A stretch of DNA of 64,000 nt from Oscarella lobularis. Taxonomy: Eukaryota; Porifera; Homoscleromorpha; Homosclerophorida; Oscarellidae. Under the pieces are notes generated by a model, which was not told where the DNA came from, ran no database searches, and worked only from the letters and a program-made list of their open reading frames with translations. This document shows, piece by piece, positions 31,648 to 49,400 of the stretch. The DNA lies in NCBI RefSeq assembly GCF_947507565.1, contig NC_089189.1, forward strand, positions 806,001-870,000. Reading direction: 5' to 3'. The translations under genes were made by a program, and so were the position numbers. Position 1 is the first letter of the stretch; each line of letters opens with the position of its first letter.

Positions 31648-33492
31648 TTAAGATCGACTCAGTGCTCTAATAATCATCTCCGCTACGAATTGCTTTCTCA
31701 TGACATCATCCAAAGCGTTCCATTCCCAATATAAAATAGATACGGTTTTCCAGCCCATCTGTGCCAACTGTCTTCGTTTCATTACCGTATGGCCTAGAGG
31801 AAGTCGCTTGGAATAGCCAAAATGCGCTGGCCCGTCCACTTCGACGGCAACGCGCGCTGACGTCTCCTCTCCCCCATCGCTCACACAGCTTCGAAGGCCT
31901 TCGAAGGTGACGTCTGTCCCGGGTAGCGAAGGACGAAAGAAGAGAGCAAAGTCAACGGAATAGAATCCCGTTTCATATTCAGGGAAGGGTTTCAGTCCAA
32001 GTTCGAGCAAAACGTCCCTGACAGCCGACTAAAAGAACACAAACTCAAGGCCTAACCGAGAGAGAGGGAGAGGGCCCTTGAGCTACAGTACATTGGGGAT
32101 TGTGGCCCATGGGAAGTCACTATCATTACTTACTTGGAATAATGAAGGACGAGTCCGTCTTCTCTTCTTCAGATGAGTTAGAACTAGCGAACGAGACTGA
32201 TTCGAAAAGCCCAACGACTCCATACCTAAACTCGCCAATTCAATATCAACCTTTATAAAAAAACACGGTCACACAACAGAACACAGCGCAAATTCCTCCC
32301 CAAACTGGCGTACCTGATATATCGAAGACAAAGACTTGTTTCCAAGCTGAGACATGCTATGTATTGCATCGAGATTTTTATAAAGAAGGGTTGGAGAGGG
32401 AGCGGTCTCTTTGGGACACGCTCTCGCTCCGATGTCATTTAGCACGCGATTTAATTTTGCGAAAACAGTTCCCGTCAATTTCTCGTTCAACGTTCGAAAG
32501 ACGGCTCCGCTCCAGAGCAGGTTACTTATTGCCTGAACGGAATACTCATCGATTTGGTCCAGAGCCAAGTGACTGAAACGCGAAAGCAAAGTCGGCACGG
32601 GATAATGCAGAACGGCCAACGACCACGCCATCACGCCGACGGACTTGGGCAAGAAGTCGTCGCACAAGACCTCCGCTCTATCGACGCATTTCCCAAGGAA
32701 GTCGTCAGATCTAATATAAAAGATAAAGACATATATGTATGCAATCTCCCCCACATGACATAGGGATGAGAAAACTCTACAAAGAGCCTCAGCAGAAAAA
32801 ATCAATATAAACATTAGTACGACTAAACTAAGTTCTATAAGTTGGGCTAATTAATTAATTGATTAATTGATTCATAGACTACAGTACTGTATCTCATAGA
32901 AAGGGTATATCATTCCTATGTACCTGTGTCCCACACGGGCAAATGCCCAAACGAGCATGCTCAGCTGAAAGGGTCCCAGACCGTCAATCCGGGACATTGC
33001 GTCTTTCTGCAGAACTTCGAATATTCTTTTGTTTCGCGTGCCGCCGCCGCCGCCGCCGAGGTGCGCGAGTCCGTGCGCGACGAAGCAGAATTCGCGCGCT
33101 TTCATGCCGGTCACGTGCGTCTTGACTTGTCGCGATAGGTGCGCGACGAACGACGGAGCGCGAACGCGAAGCATTCCCGCCGACCACGTGATCGACGCCA
33201 AGTGGGCGCGGTCGATCGAACCGGCTTCGATTTCGCGTTCGATTCGCTTCCAGAGACGCCGAAAGCGCCCGTCGCCGTGCAGAAGGACGAGAGATTGCGG
33301 CGAAAGCGCGCGGCTGTTCTTTGCGACGACGTGAAAGGCGGTGACGACGTTGACGCGACTGAACGTGTCGCCGTGGCGCGCGAAGAGGTCGAGAACGCGT
33401 GGAATCGTCGCCGCATTGGACTCCGCGAGAAAACGATTGATTTCGCGTCCGCTGAGCGAGAGAAAACGACGAAAGACGACGAAGCCGTACAT
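31648..33492 (-). CDS. FAST/RAP-domain protein (FASTKD-like), probably mitochondrial RNA-binding
   Basis: Four exons (32924-33492, 32314-32710, 32134-32250, 31648-32028) with GT-AG introns of 213, 63 and 105 bp; phases agree, 487 aa. The N-terminal and middle parts are helical repeats in the style of FAST_1/FAST_2 (LSMLVWAFARVGHR, FLPKSVGVMAWSLAVLHY). The C-terminal RAP domain is clear: VAVEVDGPAHF, then HTVMKRRQLAQMGWKTVSI and YWEWNAL. RAP proteins of this type act in mitochondrial RNA processing or translation. At 487 aa it is shorter than most vertebrate FASTKDs. The start at 33492 (MYGFVVFRRFLSLSGRE) gives a plausible mitochondrial presequence, but an upstream exon is not excluded. The gene lies just downstream of RPS27 on the same strand. 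Confidence 0.85.
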
Positions 33493-33627
33493 CTAGCGCG
33501 CGCGAACACAAATATTTAATCCACCCGGAATTTATTGATTGACAAAAAGCCCGAGGCTGTTAACTACGGTAGAATGAGCTTTCTGCTGTTTCTTTCCTCA
33601 TACTATTTTTTTTACACTTCGACTTGC

Positions 33628-34208
<581 letters not shown>

Positions 34209-34645
34209 TATCGATACAAAATCGCGGGAAAAGAACGAGAAAGTATCTTTCGTTGAGAGTTACACTCGCTTTGCTGCCGAGCTACTGTTCGCGAAGATCA
34301 CGTGCACGAAGAGGAACGAGCTTGCGCAGTCAAGTGCAATCGCATACGGGCACTAAGCGAATACCATAAATGGACATAAACGCGCCATGAGGGCCTCTAT
34401 AAGCGTACGCGACCGCATTTTTCTATTGCAAAAACTGTAACCACGTAAAGTATCAGATAAAGACGGCACATAAAAAACACTATACGATACCACTGATGTC
34501 CCCAAAAATGAATGGCATCTAAAAGACAGACAAATCGCACTGCCTAGGCTAGCGTTTGTAACGAAGAGAGAGAGAGGAAGAGAGAAAGAAAAAAATGCAG
34601 GCACACAGACTCCCAGCCAATGAGTAGCGAGAGAAAAAGAATTGA
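34209..34645. other. Interval between RPS27 and the FER/FES-like gene
   Basis: Right of the RPS27 start codon lie its short 5' UTR with the TOP-like pyrimidine tract and its promoter, then the 3' flank of the upstream kinase gene (AT-rich, with a GA-rich tract at 34564-34593). No gene is seen. Confidence 0.5.
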
Positions 34646-39076
<4,431 letters not shown>

Positions 39077-39511
39077 CGCAAATGCTTTGGCGAAAGAAAT
39101 ATCCCAGTCGAAGTCTTTGTATCCGGGAAAGAAAAAGTGAAGACCGTTCTTCGAATCCCGTATAAATCCTAGCTTGAATTGATGGTCCTTTTCAGCAGTA
39201 GAAAGAGCCTTTCACTACAAATTTAACAACAATCCTATTTTATATTAAAAAGCCTAAGACTTTGTACAACGGTAATAGTCATACTGCGATTAGATAACCA
39301 ATTCAGCAATACAGAATCAAAAATGTCTAATATTTATTCAGTTGACTGTTATTTTTGCTAGATATTAGTGTTATTAGTTATTAATTAATTATTAATTAGT
39401 TATTAATTATCAATTATTAATTATTAATTATTAGTTAAGATTGATTTATTATTTACTTATTAGCGATTTAGCACCAAACATCGCTGACTGCGCGATCTTA
39501 CATTAGTTGTC
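39077..39511. other. Interval between the FER/FES-like and Roco genes
   Basis: 39077-39211 is open on the minus strand in frame with the kinase start (includes DSKNGLHFFFPGYKDFDW) and may be coding or 5' UTR. 39215-39450 is very AT-rich with repeated ATTAATTATTAATTA words, and probably holds the 3' flank of the Roco gene. Confidence 0.4.
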
Positions 39512-42500
39512 TTAGACAGACTTCTTTGCAGGAGAAGTCTCATCGACCGGAGAAAGGCTTCGTTTGCGAGAAGCCGCCGGTTCTTCTTTAGTATCCTATA
39601 AAGCGATGAAATATGCAGGAGATCTAGACGAAAGTCTCGCTTGCATACCTTTTGCAGCGGAGGTAGTTCTACATTTTTACTAGCAGCCCTAGCTCTGATT
39701 TCTTCGAAAATTCCTATCTGACTGCACGCAAGCAACAACGCCTCTTCAGTCGCTTCGTCGAAGTCGCGTTCCATCCAAGAACGTATAATTTGATTAATTG
39801 CCGATCGAGTATTGGTCTGGCTGCCAGACGGTGCCGCAACGTTCAACGCAGCAGCCAACTCCTCAACTTTGCTTTTCTGTTTCACGACGAAACCGACGAT
39901 GTCAATGAGTCTTACTTGAACAGGACAACCAGAACTCTGCCAAAGAGCTCGTTAGTAGAAATAATGTTAGCATTGCCTTATATCTTATAAACCTGACGCG
40001 TAACATATTTATGGACGGCCAGTGCAGCATCCGTGCGATAGATGACGGTTAGTACATTGACGAGAATTCGAACTGTAGCGTCATGTGGATCGCTTCGTTG
40101 AACCCACTTTTTGAGAACAGCTGTTGTTGGACAGCTTTGCTTTTCCTCAAAAGTCCTAATTATTTCTTCTGTATCTTGGCGTCCTTCTAGAAGTTTTCGT
40201 GCAAGCTCTCTCCAGTCGTCGCCGCTTTCTTCAATAGGATCTAAGAGTTCAGCAAGTTCCTCAATGCAGCGATGAACTGGAGTAGCAAGAAGGCGAGAGA
40301 CGAACGTTTCCCACGTTACTGTCAAAGACACCATGTTGAATAGAATAATGAAAAGCACTTCATGCTAAAAGAATTACTTGTACTGGTATTGTCTCCATCT
40401 TCATTGCTAGCGGAACGGCCTAAATTGTATGCCGTTGCCATTTGCCTATTCTCCCTACTGGGACTTGCTGAAATCAAATCGCCAGCTCTCTCCTTATCAA
40501 TGTATCTGGCATTTTAACGAGAGGTATCAATGTGAGGGAAAGTAAACTAATAATAAGCGACGTCTTACATATAATTATTGAATGTGGTCCTACTGTTATT
40601 AATGGCTACAGCATGACTGCCAGATGCTGTTGTTGGCCCAATTGATGCCTTGACAAACGATGACGACAGTTGTTCATATTCAGGAGAGCGGGGTGAACAC
40701 TCCTGCAAAAAACGCTCCGGTTTTCGCCCATGCAAACTGAGCACACAATAACTCACCCCAGAGCAGTCCTGTGGATACCAGAACGAGACTACTTTTTTGA
40801 TGTATTCTGAAGCTTGCTCTAAGTTTTTCCCGACGAAGTCGTCCAAACTGGAAAACGTCTCCTCAAGGACAGAACCGCCTTCTTCCTTAAGACATCCAAG
40901 ATGAAGCTCAAGTCCAGCCATGCCATTTCGTTTGCAATCATCAGCAAAAGCAAAAACGTATTCTCGAACTCGACTGCAGACTTGGCTTTTTACTCTGTCT
41001 CCACGAATGGGAAAAACTGTGAACGTTATTGAATATTTGTTCAAATTGATTTCCAGTCGGTGGTCTTGGTACACAACAAAGTACCCACGCTTGGGATGCA
41101 GTCGAGGACAACGACCAAAGCGGCCAGCCAGTCGGGCCATTATTCGGTAAAAGAGTGTTTGCGGAATTCGGCACTTTTCCGAATACAAAGCGAGAGGCTC
41201 GGCAACGCCACCTTGTTTAGGATACAGCTTTTCGTCCTTTGTGAGCAAACAGGGTACGAAGTAGGCGATGACCGGATCTCCAGAGCGCTGATATCTCGAG
41301 CCAAAGTTACCAATACCTCTAGATTCGAGACATACGTAGTCTCTTTCGTCGTTGTCGTCGTCTGATGCAGCGTTTCCAGTCTTCTCTAAAATCTTATAAG
41401 GACAGACGAGATCGAAAAACATCAGCAGCTCTTTGATCTTCTTTCGGTAGTCGGAGTATTCCGACAGAAGATGATTCAAATACGCAGAAGTTACAATGCC
41501 CTTACTCTTGGCTCTCTCCAAATCGTTGTGGTACTCTGCGGGTGTTCTGATTCGAAGGTGAACTGTGACGACCTTTTGAAAAACTCTTGCCAGCCACTGA
41601 ACGTCGACAACAGCTGAGTCGTCTGTAGCCCCAGGAAACGGATGATACAGAAGCACGGCTCGGTTTGTGAGGAAACGTATTAGAACTTTGAACTCTTCGT
41701 CGTTCATTACTTCAGCTTCTTTTCTTGCTGCGTCACGAAGTCGCTCAATGCTAACGACTTTTTCGTTCGGATGTTTCGTTTTCAGATCTCTGACGTATGC
41801 TTCAAATTTGAGCCAGCGAAGAGGAGTAGGACGTGATAATTTCTTAGCAAATTCTTCTACATCTCTTTCTAAGTTGACAACGCTCTGGTCTCTTTTCGCC
41901 TTCTTTCCAGGTGAAGACTTGGTGTTATCGACTGCGTAAAATAGCGTGTCAGGCGACGCTGGAATTATGTGAGAAAAGAAGTCTCTTCCCTTGAATTTTT
42001 CCTTCAGGTAATCGTTTTGCATTTTCAGAAACTTTTGCCGTTCCGCCTTTTTGCGACCAAGCTTGTCTCGATGCGTTCCGACCAGAAAGATGTAGGGTGC
42101 GTTGCGCTCACCCTGCCCATTAGGCGACAGATCAGGCGGCTCCATGACGCATATAGAAGACAGCCACTCCTCTAGTCGGTCATAGTTTGTTTCTATTGAA
42201 TCAACCGCTATTTCATGCTCCTCTCCCAGAGAACGGAACGATGACTTAGCTAGGTCGGCGAGAGGAAGAGAGACGTCAAAAACGACAAAATAAATCGCTT
42301 CCTTGTTGAGGAAAGAGAAATGGGTTGTGTAGTAAATGTGCTGACCACCGTAGTCAAGAAGGTCAATGTAAATATCCGACAACGCCTGATCGAGGGCATC
42401 AGGATCCGCCAGGTACAGCCTCGTAAGCCCTTCCACGGACGATGAAAGATTGGTAGTAGTATCAATAGCATCCATAGGAGGAGCAACGGCGTCTGGGGAA

Positions 42501-43411
42501 GGTGATGGCGGAGACTCGCGGACAAGTGATGAAAGTGGCGTATTGGAGTCTTCTCCAGCCAGAAGTTTGCTGCTTTCATCTAAAGAGACGGCTTTACTAA
42601 AACACGATGTAACTACCATGCACCTATTACATATAGATACCTGTGTTGTGCAAACTTCTGTTTTCATTGCCTTTACTCTGTTCAAGCGCATTTAAATGTG
42701 TTGCTTCTTCGGACGCTGGGCGTTCATTTAGTCCCTCCATCGTAGCTAAGACGTGTTCAGACAAATAATCTGAAACCGATGACGTCATATCAGAAGGTGG
42801 CGTTGTTGTTGGTTTGGCAAGTGACGGCGACGGCAGCAGAGAAACTGATTCCGACGAGCGCTCATCACGTGCAGATTTGACATCGATATCAGTTCTCTCT
42901 CGTCTAGAATCTGCAGGCTCATCATCTAGTAGAGTAAGAAGTCAAATATACTTTTTGTGATTCAACGGCGCCTACCAAAGTCGTCCCGTGCGACGGATGC
43001 TGACGACCTTGGCTCTCTCGCGATAAGAGATTGCTCTAAGAACGCAAATCGTATGAACGAAACGGCAGCGAAAATTAGTTCTAGCTGTTTGTTGAACTAC
43101 GTTAGGCAGTGACGCGTCACAGGGCTTACAGAAAAAACAGGCTTACTTTCTCGTTCAGTCGTCGGAAATTGGCTCGTCTCATTTTCTTCATCTAAAAATT
43201 AACGTTGTTAGCATGCAATGGCAGCAATGTAAAACTAGATGAGATAAAACCTGATGACGAGACAACTTTAGGAGCGCCATCATCTTCTATAGACATAACG
43301 TCAAAAAATATTTAATTGATGGAATTAGAACGTACCGAAGCCCTCTCTTGCATCATTGTTTGCATCAACGGTTTGTTGCGGTGAAGCAAGAGTGCTCATC
43401 GCGAAGGACAT
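39512..43411 (-). CDS. ROC-COR-Death Roco protein, 5' end uncertain
   Basis: Eleven exons: 43336-43411, 43251-43286, 43147-43191, 42976-43035, 42641-42925, 40757-42579, 40569-40702, 40378-40505, 39993-40318, 39649-39936, 39512-39595. All introns are GT-AG, phases agree, 1,094 aa. Residues 1-230 are Ser/Pro/acid-rich linker. The Roc GTPase shows G3 DYGGQ (243-247) and G4 as GTHRDK. A COR domain follows (about 400-700, VDVQWLARVFQK). A Death domain sits at about 870-960 (DDWRELARKLLEG, TAVLKKWVQRSD), then a second helical segment and a basic tail (SRKRSLSPVD). Roco-Death is the C-terminal plan of DAPK1. No P-loop (G1) is encoded in the window: exon 1 abuts a satellite array, so upstream exons are probably missing. 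The Death part could be read as a separate gene from 40334, but the splice joining it is in phase. Confidence 0.8.
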
Positions 43412-43413
43412 CT

Positions 43414-46400
43414 GGCTAGCCAACGGGTCTCTCCTGTAATAAATTACAGCGAAATAACGGGTCTCTCCTGTAATAAATTACAGCGAAATTACAGGGGCTA
43501 GCCAACGGGACTCTCCTGTAATAAACTACAGCGAAATTACAGGGGGCTAGCCAACGGGTCTCTCCTGTATTAAATTACAGCGAAATTACAAGGGTTAGCC
43601 AACAGGTCTCTCCTGTAATAAATTACAGCGAAATTACAGGGACTAGCCAACGGGTCTCTCCTGCAATAAACTACAGCGAAATTACAGGGGCTAGCTAACG
43701 GGACTCTCCTGTAATAAATTAAAGCGAAATTACAGGGGGTTAGCCAACGGGACTCTCCTGTAATAAACTACAGCAAAATTACAGGGGCTAGCCAACGGGT
43801 CTCTCCTCTAATAAATTACAGCGAATTTACAGGGGTTAGCCAACGGGTCTCTCCTGTAATGAATTACAGCGAAATTACAGGGGCTAGCCAAAGGGACTCT
43901 CCTGTAATAAACTACAGCGAAATTACAGGGGTTAGCCAACGGGTCTCTCCTGTAATAAATTACAGCGAAATTACAGGGGCTAGCTAACGGGTCTCTTCTG
44001 TAATAAATTACAGCGAAATTACAGGGGGTTAGCCAACGGGTCTCTCCTGTAATAAATTACAGTGAAATTAAAGGGGCTAGCCAATGAGTCTCTACTGTAA
44101 TAAACTACAGCGAAATTACAGGGGGTTAGCCAAAGGGTCTATCCTGTAATAAATTACTGTGAAATTACAGGAGCTAGCCAACGGGTCTCTCCTGTAATAA
44201 ATTACAGCGAAATTACAGGGGTTAGCCAACGGGTCTCTCCAGTATTAAATTACAGCGAAATTACAGGAGGTTAGCCAACGGGTCTCTCCTGTAATAAATT
44301 ACAGCGGAATTACAGGGGCTAGCCAACGGTTCTCTCCAGTAATAAACTACAGCGAAATTACAGAGGGTTAGCCAACAAGTCTCTCCTGCAATAAATTACA
44401 GCGAAATTACATGGGGCTAGCCAACGGGTCTCTCCTGTAATAAACTACAGCGAAATTACAGGCGTCAGCCAATGGGTCTCTCCTGTAATAAATTACAGCG
44501 AAATTACAGGGGCTAGCCAACAAGTCTCTCCTGCAATAAATTAAGGCGAATTTACAGGGGGTTAGCCAACGGGTCTCTCCTGTAATAAATTACAGCGAAA
44601 TTACAGGGGCTAGCCAACGGGTCTCTCCTGTAATAAACTACAGCGAAATTACAGGGGGCTAGCCAACGGGTCTCTCCTGTAATAAATTACAGCGAAATTA
44701 CAGGGGCTAGCCAATGGGTCTCTGCTGTAATGAATTACAGCGAAATTACAGGGGTTAGCCAACGGGTCTCTCCTGTATTAAATTACAGCGAAATTACAGG
44801 AGGTTAGCCAACGGGTCTCTCCTGTAATAAACTACAGCGAAATTACAGGGGGCTAGCCAACGGGTCTCTCCTGTAATAAACTACAGCGAAATTACAGGGG
44901 TCAGCCAATGGGTCTCTCCTGTAATAAATTACAGCGAAATTACAGGGGCTAGCCAACAAGTCTCTCCTGCAATAAATTACAGCGAATTTACAGGGGGTTA
45001 GCCAACGGGTCTCTCCTGTAATAAATTACAGCGAAATTACAGGGGCTAGCAAATGGGTCTCTCCTGTAATGAATTACAGCGAAATTACAGGGGGATAGCC
45101 AACGGGTCTCTCCTGTAATAAATTACAGCGAAATTACAGGGGGTTAGCCAAAGGGTCTCTCCTGTAATAAATTACAGCGAAATTACAGGGGTTAGCCAAC
45201 GGGTCTCTCCTGTAATGAATTACAGCGAAATTACAGGGGCTAGCCAATGGGTCTCTCCTGTAATAAATTACAGCGAAATTACAGGGGGATAGCCAACGGG
45301 TCTCTCCTGTAATAAATTACAGCGAAATTACAGGGGCTAGCCAATGGGTCTCTCCTGTAATAAACTACAGCGAAATTACAGGAGCTAGCCAACGGGTATC
45401 TCCTGTAATAAATTACAGCGAAATTACAGGAGCTAGCCAACGGGTCTCTCCTGTAATAAATTACAGCGAAATTACAGGAAGTTAGCCAACGGGTCTCCTC
45501 TGTAATAAATTACAGCGAAATTACAGGGGCTAGCCAACGGGTCTCTCCTGTAATAAATTACAGCGAAATTATAGGGGACTAGCCAACGGGTCTTTCCTGT
45601 AATAAATTACAGCGAAATTACAGGGGGTTAGCCAATAAGTCTCTCCTGCAATAAATTACAGCGAAATTAAAAGGGGCTAGCCAACGGGTCTCTCCAGTAA
45701 TAAACTACAGCGAAATTACAGGGGGCTAGCCAGCGGGTCTCTCCTGTAATAAATTACAGCAAAATTACATGGGGTTAGCAAAAGGGTCTCTCCTGTAATA
45801 AATTACTGTGAAATTACAGGGGCTAGCCAACGGGTCTCTCCTGTATTAAATTACAGCGAAATTGCAGGAGGTTAGCCAACGGGTCTCTCCTGTAATAAAT
45901 TACAGCGGAATTACAGGGGCTAGCCAACGGTTCTCTCCAGTAATAAACTACTGTACAGCGAAATTACAGAGGGTTAGCCAACAAGTCTCTCCTGCAATAA
46001 ATTACAGCGAAATTACATGGGGCTCGCCAACGGGTCTCTCCTGTAATAAACTACAGCGAAATTACAGGGGTCAGCCAATGGGTCTCTCCTGTAATAAATT
46101 ACAGCGAAATTACAGGGGCTAGCCAACAAGTCTCTCCTGCAATAAATTACAGCGAATTTACAGGGGGTTAGCCAACGGGTCTCTCCTTTAATAAATTACA
46201 GCGAAATTACAGGGGTTTAGCCAACGGGTCTCTCCTGTAATAAATTACAGTGAAATTAAAGGGGCTAGCCAATGGGTCTCTACTGTAATAAACTACAGCG
46301 AAATTACAGGGGGTTAGCCAACGGGTCTCTCCTGTAATAAATTACAGCGAAATTACAGGGGGCAAGCCAACGGGTCTCTCCTGTAATAAATTACAGCGCA

Positions 46401-49400
46401 ACTACAGGGGGTTAGCCAACGGTTCTCTCCTGTAATAAACTACAGCGAAATTATAGGGGACTAGCCAACGGGTCTTTCCTGTAATAAATTACAGCGAAAT
46501 TACAGGGGGTTAGCCAACAAGTCTCTCCTGCAATAAATTACAGCGAAATTAAAGAGGGCTAGCCAACGGGTCTCTCCAGTAATAAACTACAGCGAAATTA
46601 CAGGGGGCTAGCCAGCGGGTCTCTGCTGTAATAAACTACAGCGAAATTACAGAGGGTTAGCCAACAAGTCTCTCCTGCAATAAATTACAGCGAAATTACA
46701 TCGGGCTAGCCAACGGGTCTCTCCTGTAATAAACTACAGTGAAATTACAGGGGTCAGCCAACACGTCTCTCCAGCAATAAAGTACAGCGAATTTACAGGG
46801 GGTTAGCCAACGGGTATCTCCTGTAATAAATTACAGCGAATTTATAGGGGCTAGCCAATGGGTCTCTCCTGTAATAAACTACAGCGAAATTGCAGAGGGT
46901 TAGTCAACGGGTCTCTCCTGGAATAAATTACAGCCAACTTACAGGGGGCTAGCCAACGGGTCTCTCCTGTAAAAAGTTACAGCCAAATTACAGGGGGCTA
47001 GCCAACGGGTCTCTCCTGGAATAAATTACAGCGAAATTACAGGGGCTAGCAAATGGGTCTCTCCTGTAATGAATTACAGCGAAATTACAGGGGGATAGCC
47101 AACGGGTCTCTCCTGTAATAAATTACAGCGAAATTACAGGGGGTTAGCCAAAGGGTCTCTCCTGTAATAAATTACAGCGAAATTACAGGGGTTAGCCAAC
47201 GGGTCTCTCCTGTAATGAATTACAGCGAAATTACAGGGGCTAGCCAATGGGTCTCTCCTGTAATAAATTACAGCGAAATTACAGGGGGATAGCCAACGGG
47301 TCTCTCCTGTAATAAATTACAGCGAAATTACAGGGGCTAGCCAATGGGTCTCTCCTGTAATAAACTACAGCGAAATTACAGGAGCTAGCCAACGGGTATC
47401 TCCTGTAATAAATTACAGCGAAATTACAGGAGCTAGCCAACGGGTATCTCCTGTAATAAATTACAGCGAAATTACAGGAAGTTAGCCAACGGGTCTCCTC
47501 TGTAATAAATTACAGCGAAATTACAGGGGCTAGCCAACGGGTCTCTCCTGTAATAAATTACAGCGAAATTATAGGGGACTAGCCAACGGGTCTTTCCTGT
47601 AATAAATTACAGCGAAATTACAGGGGGTTAGCCAATAAGTCTCTCCTGCAATAAATTACAGCGAAATTAAAAGGGGCTAGCCAACGGGTCTCTCCAGTAA
47701 TAAACTACAGCGAAATTACAGGGGGCTAGCCAGCGGGTCTCTCCTGTAATAAATTACAGCAAAATTACATGGGGTTAGCAAAAGGGTCTCTCCTGTAATA
47801 AATTACTGTGAAATTACAGGGGCTAGCCAACGGGTCTCTCCTGTATTAAATTACAGCGAAATTGCAGGAGGTTAGCCAACGGGTCTCTCCTGTAATAAAT
47901 TACAGCGGAATTACAGGGGCTAGCCAACGGTTCTCTCCAGTAATAAACTACTGTACAGCGAAATTACAGAGGGTTAGCCAACAAGTCTCTCCTGCAATAA
48001 ATTACAGCGAAATTACATGGGGCTCGCCAACGGGTCTCTCCTGTAATAAACTACAGCGAAATTACAGGGGTCAGCCAATGGGTCTCTCCTGTAATAAATT
48101 AGAGCGAAATTACAGGGGCTAGCCAACAAGTCTCTCCTGCAATAAATTACAGCGAATTTACAGGGGGTTAGCCAACGGGTCTCTCCTTTAATAAATTACA
48201 GCGAAATTACAGGGGTTTAGCCAACGGGTCTCTCCTGTAATAAATTACAGTGAAATTAAAGGGGCTAGCCAATGGGTCTCTACTATAATAAACTACAGCG
48301 AAATTACAGGGGGTTAGCCAACGGGTCTCTCCTGTAATAAATTACAGCGAAATTACAGGGGGCAAGCCAACGGGTCTCTCCTGTAATAAATTACAGCGCA
48401 ACTACAGGGGGTTAGCCAACGGTTCTCTCCTGTAATAAACTACAGCGAAATTATAGGAGACTAGCCAACGGGTCTTTCCTGTAATAAATTACAGCGAAAT
48501 TACAGGGGGTTAGCCAACAAGTCACTCCTGCAATATAATTACAGCGAAATTAAAGAGGGCTAGCCAACGGGTCTCTCCAGTAATAAACTACAGCGAAATT
48601 ACAGGGGGCTAGCCAGCGGGTCTCTCCTGTAATAAACTACAGCGAAATTACAGAGGGTTAGCCAACAAGTCTCTCCTGCAATAAATTACAGCGAAATTAC
48701 ATCGGGCTAGCCAACGGGTCTCTCCTGTAATAAACTACAGTGAAATTACAGGGGTCAGCCAACACGTCTCTCCAGCAATAAAGTACAGCGAATTTACAGG
48801 GGGTTAGCCAACGGGTCTCTCCTGTAATAAATTACAGCGAAATTACAGGGGGTTAGCCAACGGGTCTCTCCTGTAATAAAATACAGCGAAATTACAGGGG
48901 GCTAGCCAACGGGTCTCTCCTGTAATAAATTACAGCGAAATTACAGGGTCTAGCCAACGTGTCTCTCCTGTAATAAATTACAGCGAAATTACAGGGGGTT
49001 AGCCAACGGGTCTCTCCTGTAAATAATTACAGCGAAATTACAGGGGCTAGCTAATGGGTCTCTCCTGTAATAAACTACAGCGAAATTACAGGAGCTAGCC
49101 AACGTGTCTCTCCTGTAATAAATTACAGTGAAATTACAGGGGCTAGCCAATGGGTCTCTCCTGTAATAAATTACAGCGAAATTACACGGGATAACCAACG
49201 GGTCTCTCGTGCAATAAATTACAGCGAAATTACAGGGGGCTAGCCAGCGGGTCTCTCCTGTAATAAATTACAGCGAAATTACAGGGGCTAGCCAACGGGT
49301 CTCTCCTGTAATAAATTACAGCGAAATTACAGGGGGTTAGCCAACAAGTCTCCCCTGTAATAAATTACAGCAAAATTACAGGGGCTAGCCAACGGGTCTC

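Noticed and set aside
32984-33519. Several overlapping Arg-rich frames on both strands
   Set aside because: They are alternate frames of the first exon of the FAST/RAP gene, whose own frame continues through consistent splice sites.
39140-39170. tRNA-like TTCGAATCCCG word
   Set aside because: No acceptor stem, anticodon arm or paired T stem can be drawn around it.
40319-40358. Separate Death-domain gene starting at 40334
   Set aside because: Joining 40378 to 40318 removes a 59-bp GTAATT...GACAG intron in phase and links the Roc-COR exons to the Death domain, so one gene is simpler. It is kept as an alternative.
45862-48122. Paired identical 86-aa plus-strand frames 2,000 bp apart
   Set aside because: They are chance open stretches in satellite A; their identity reflects the higher-order duplication.
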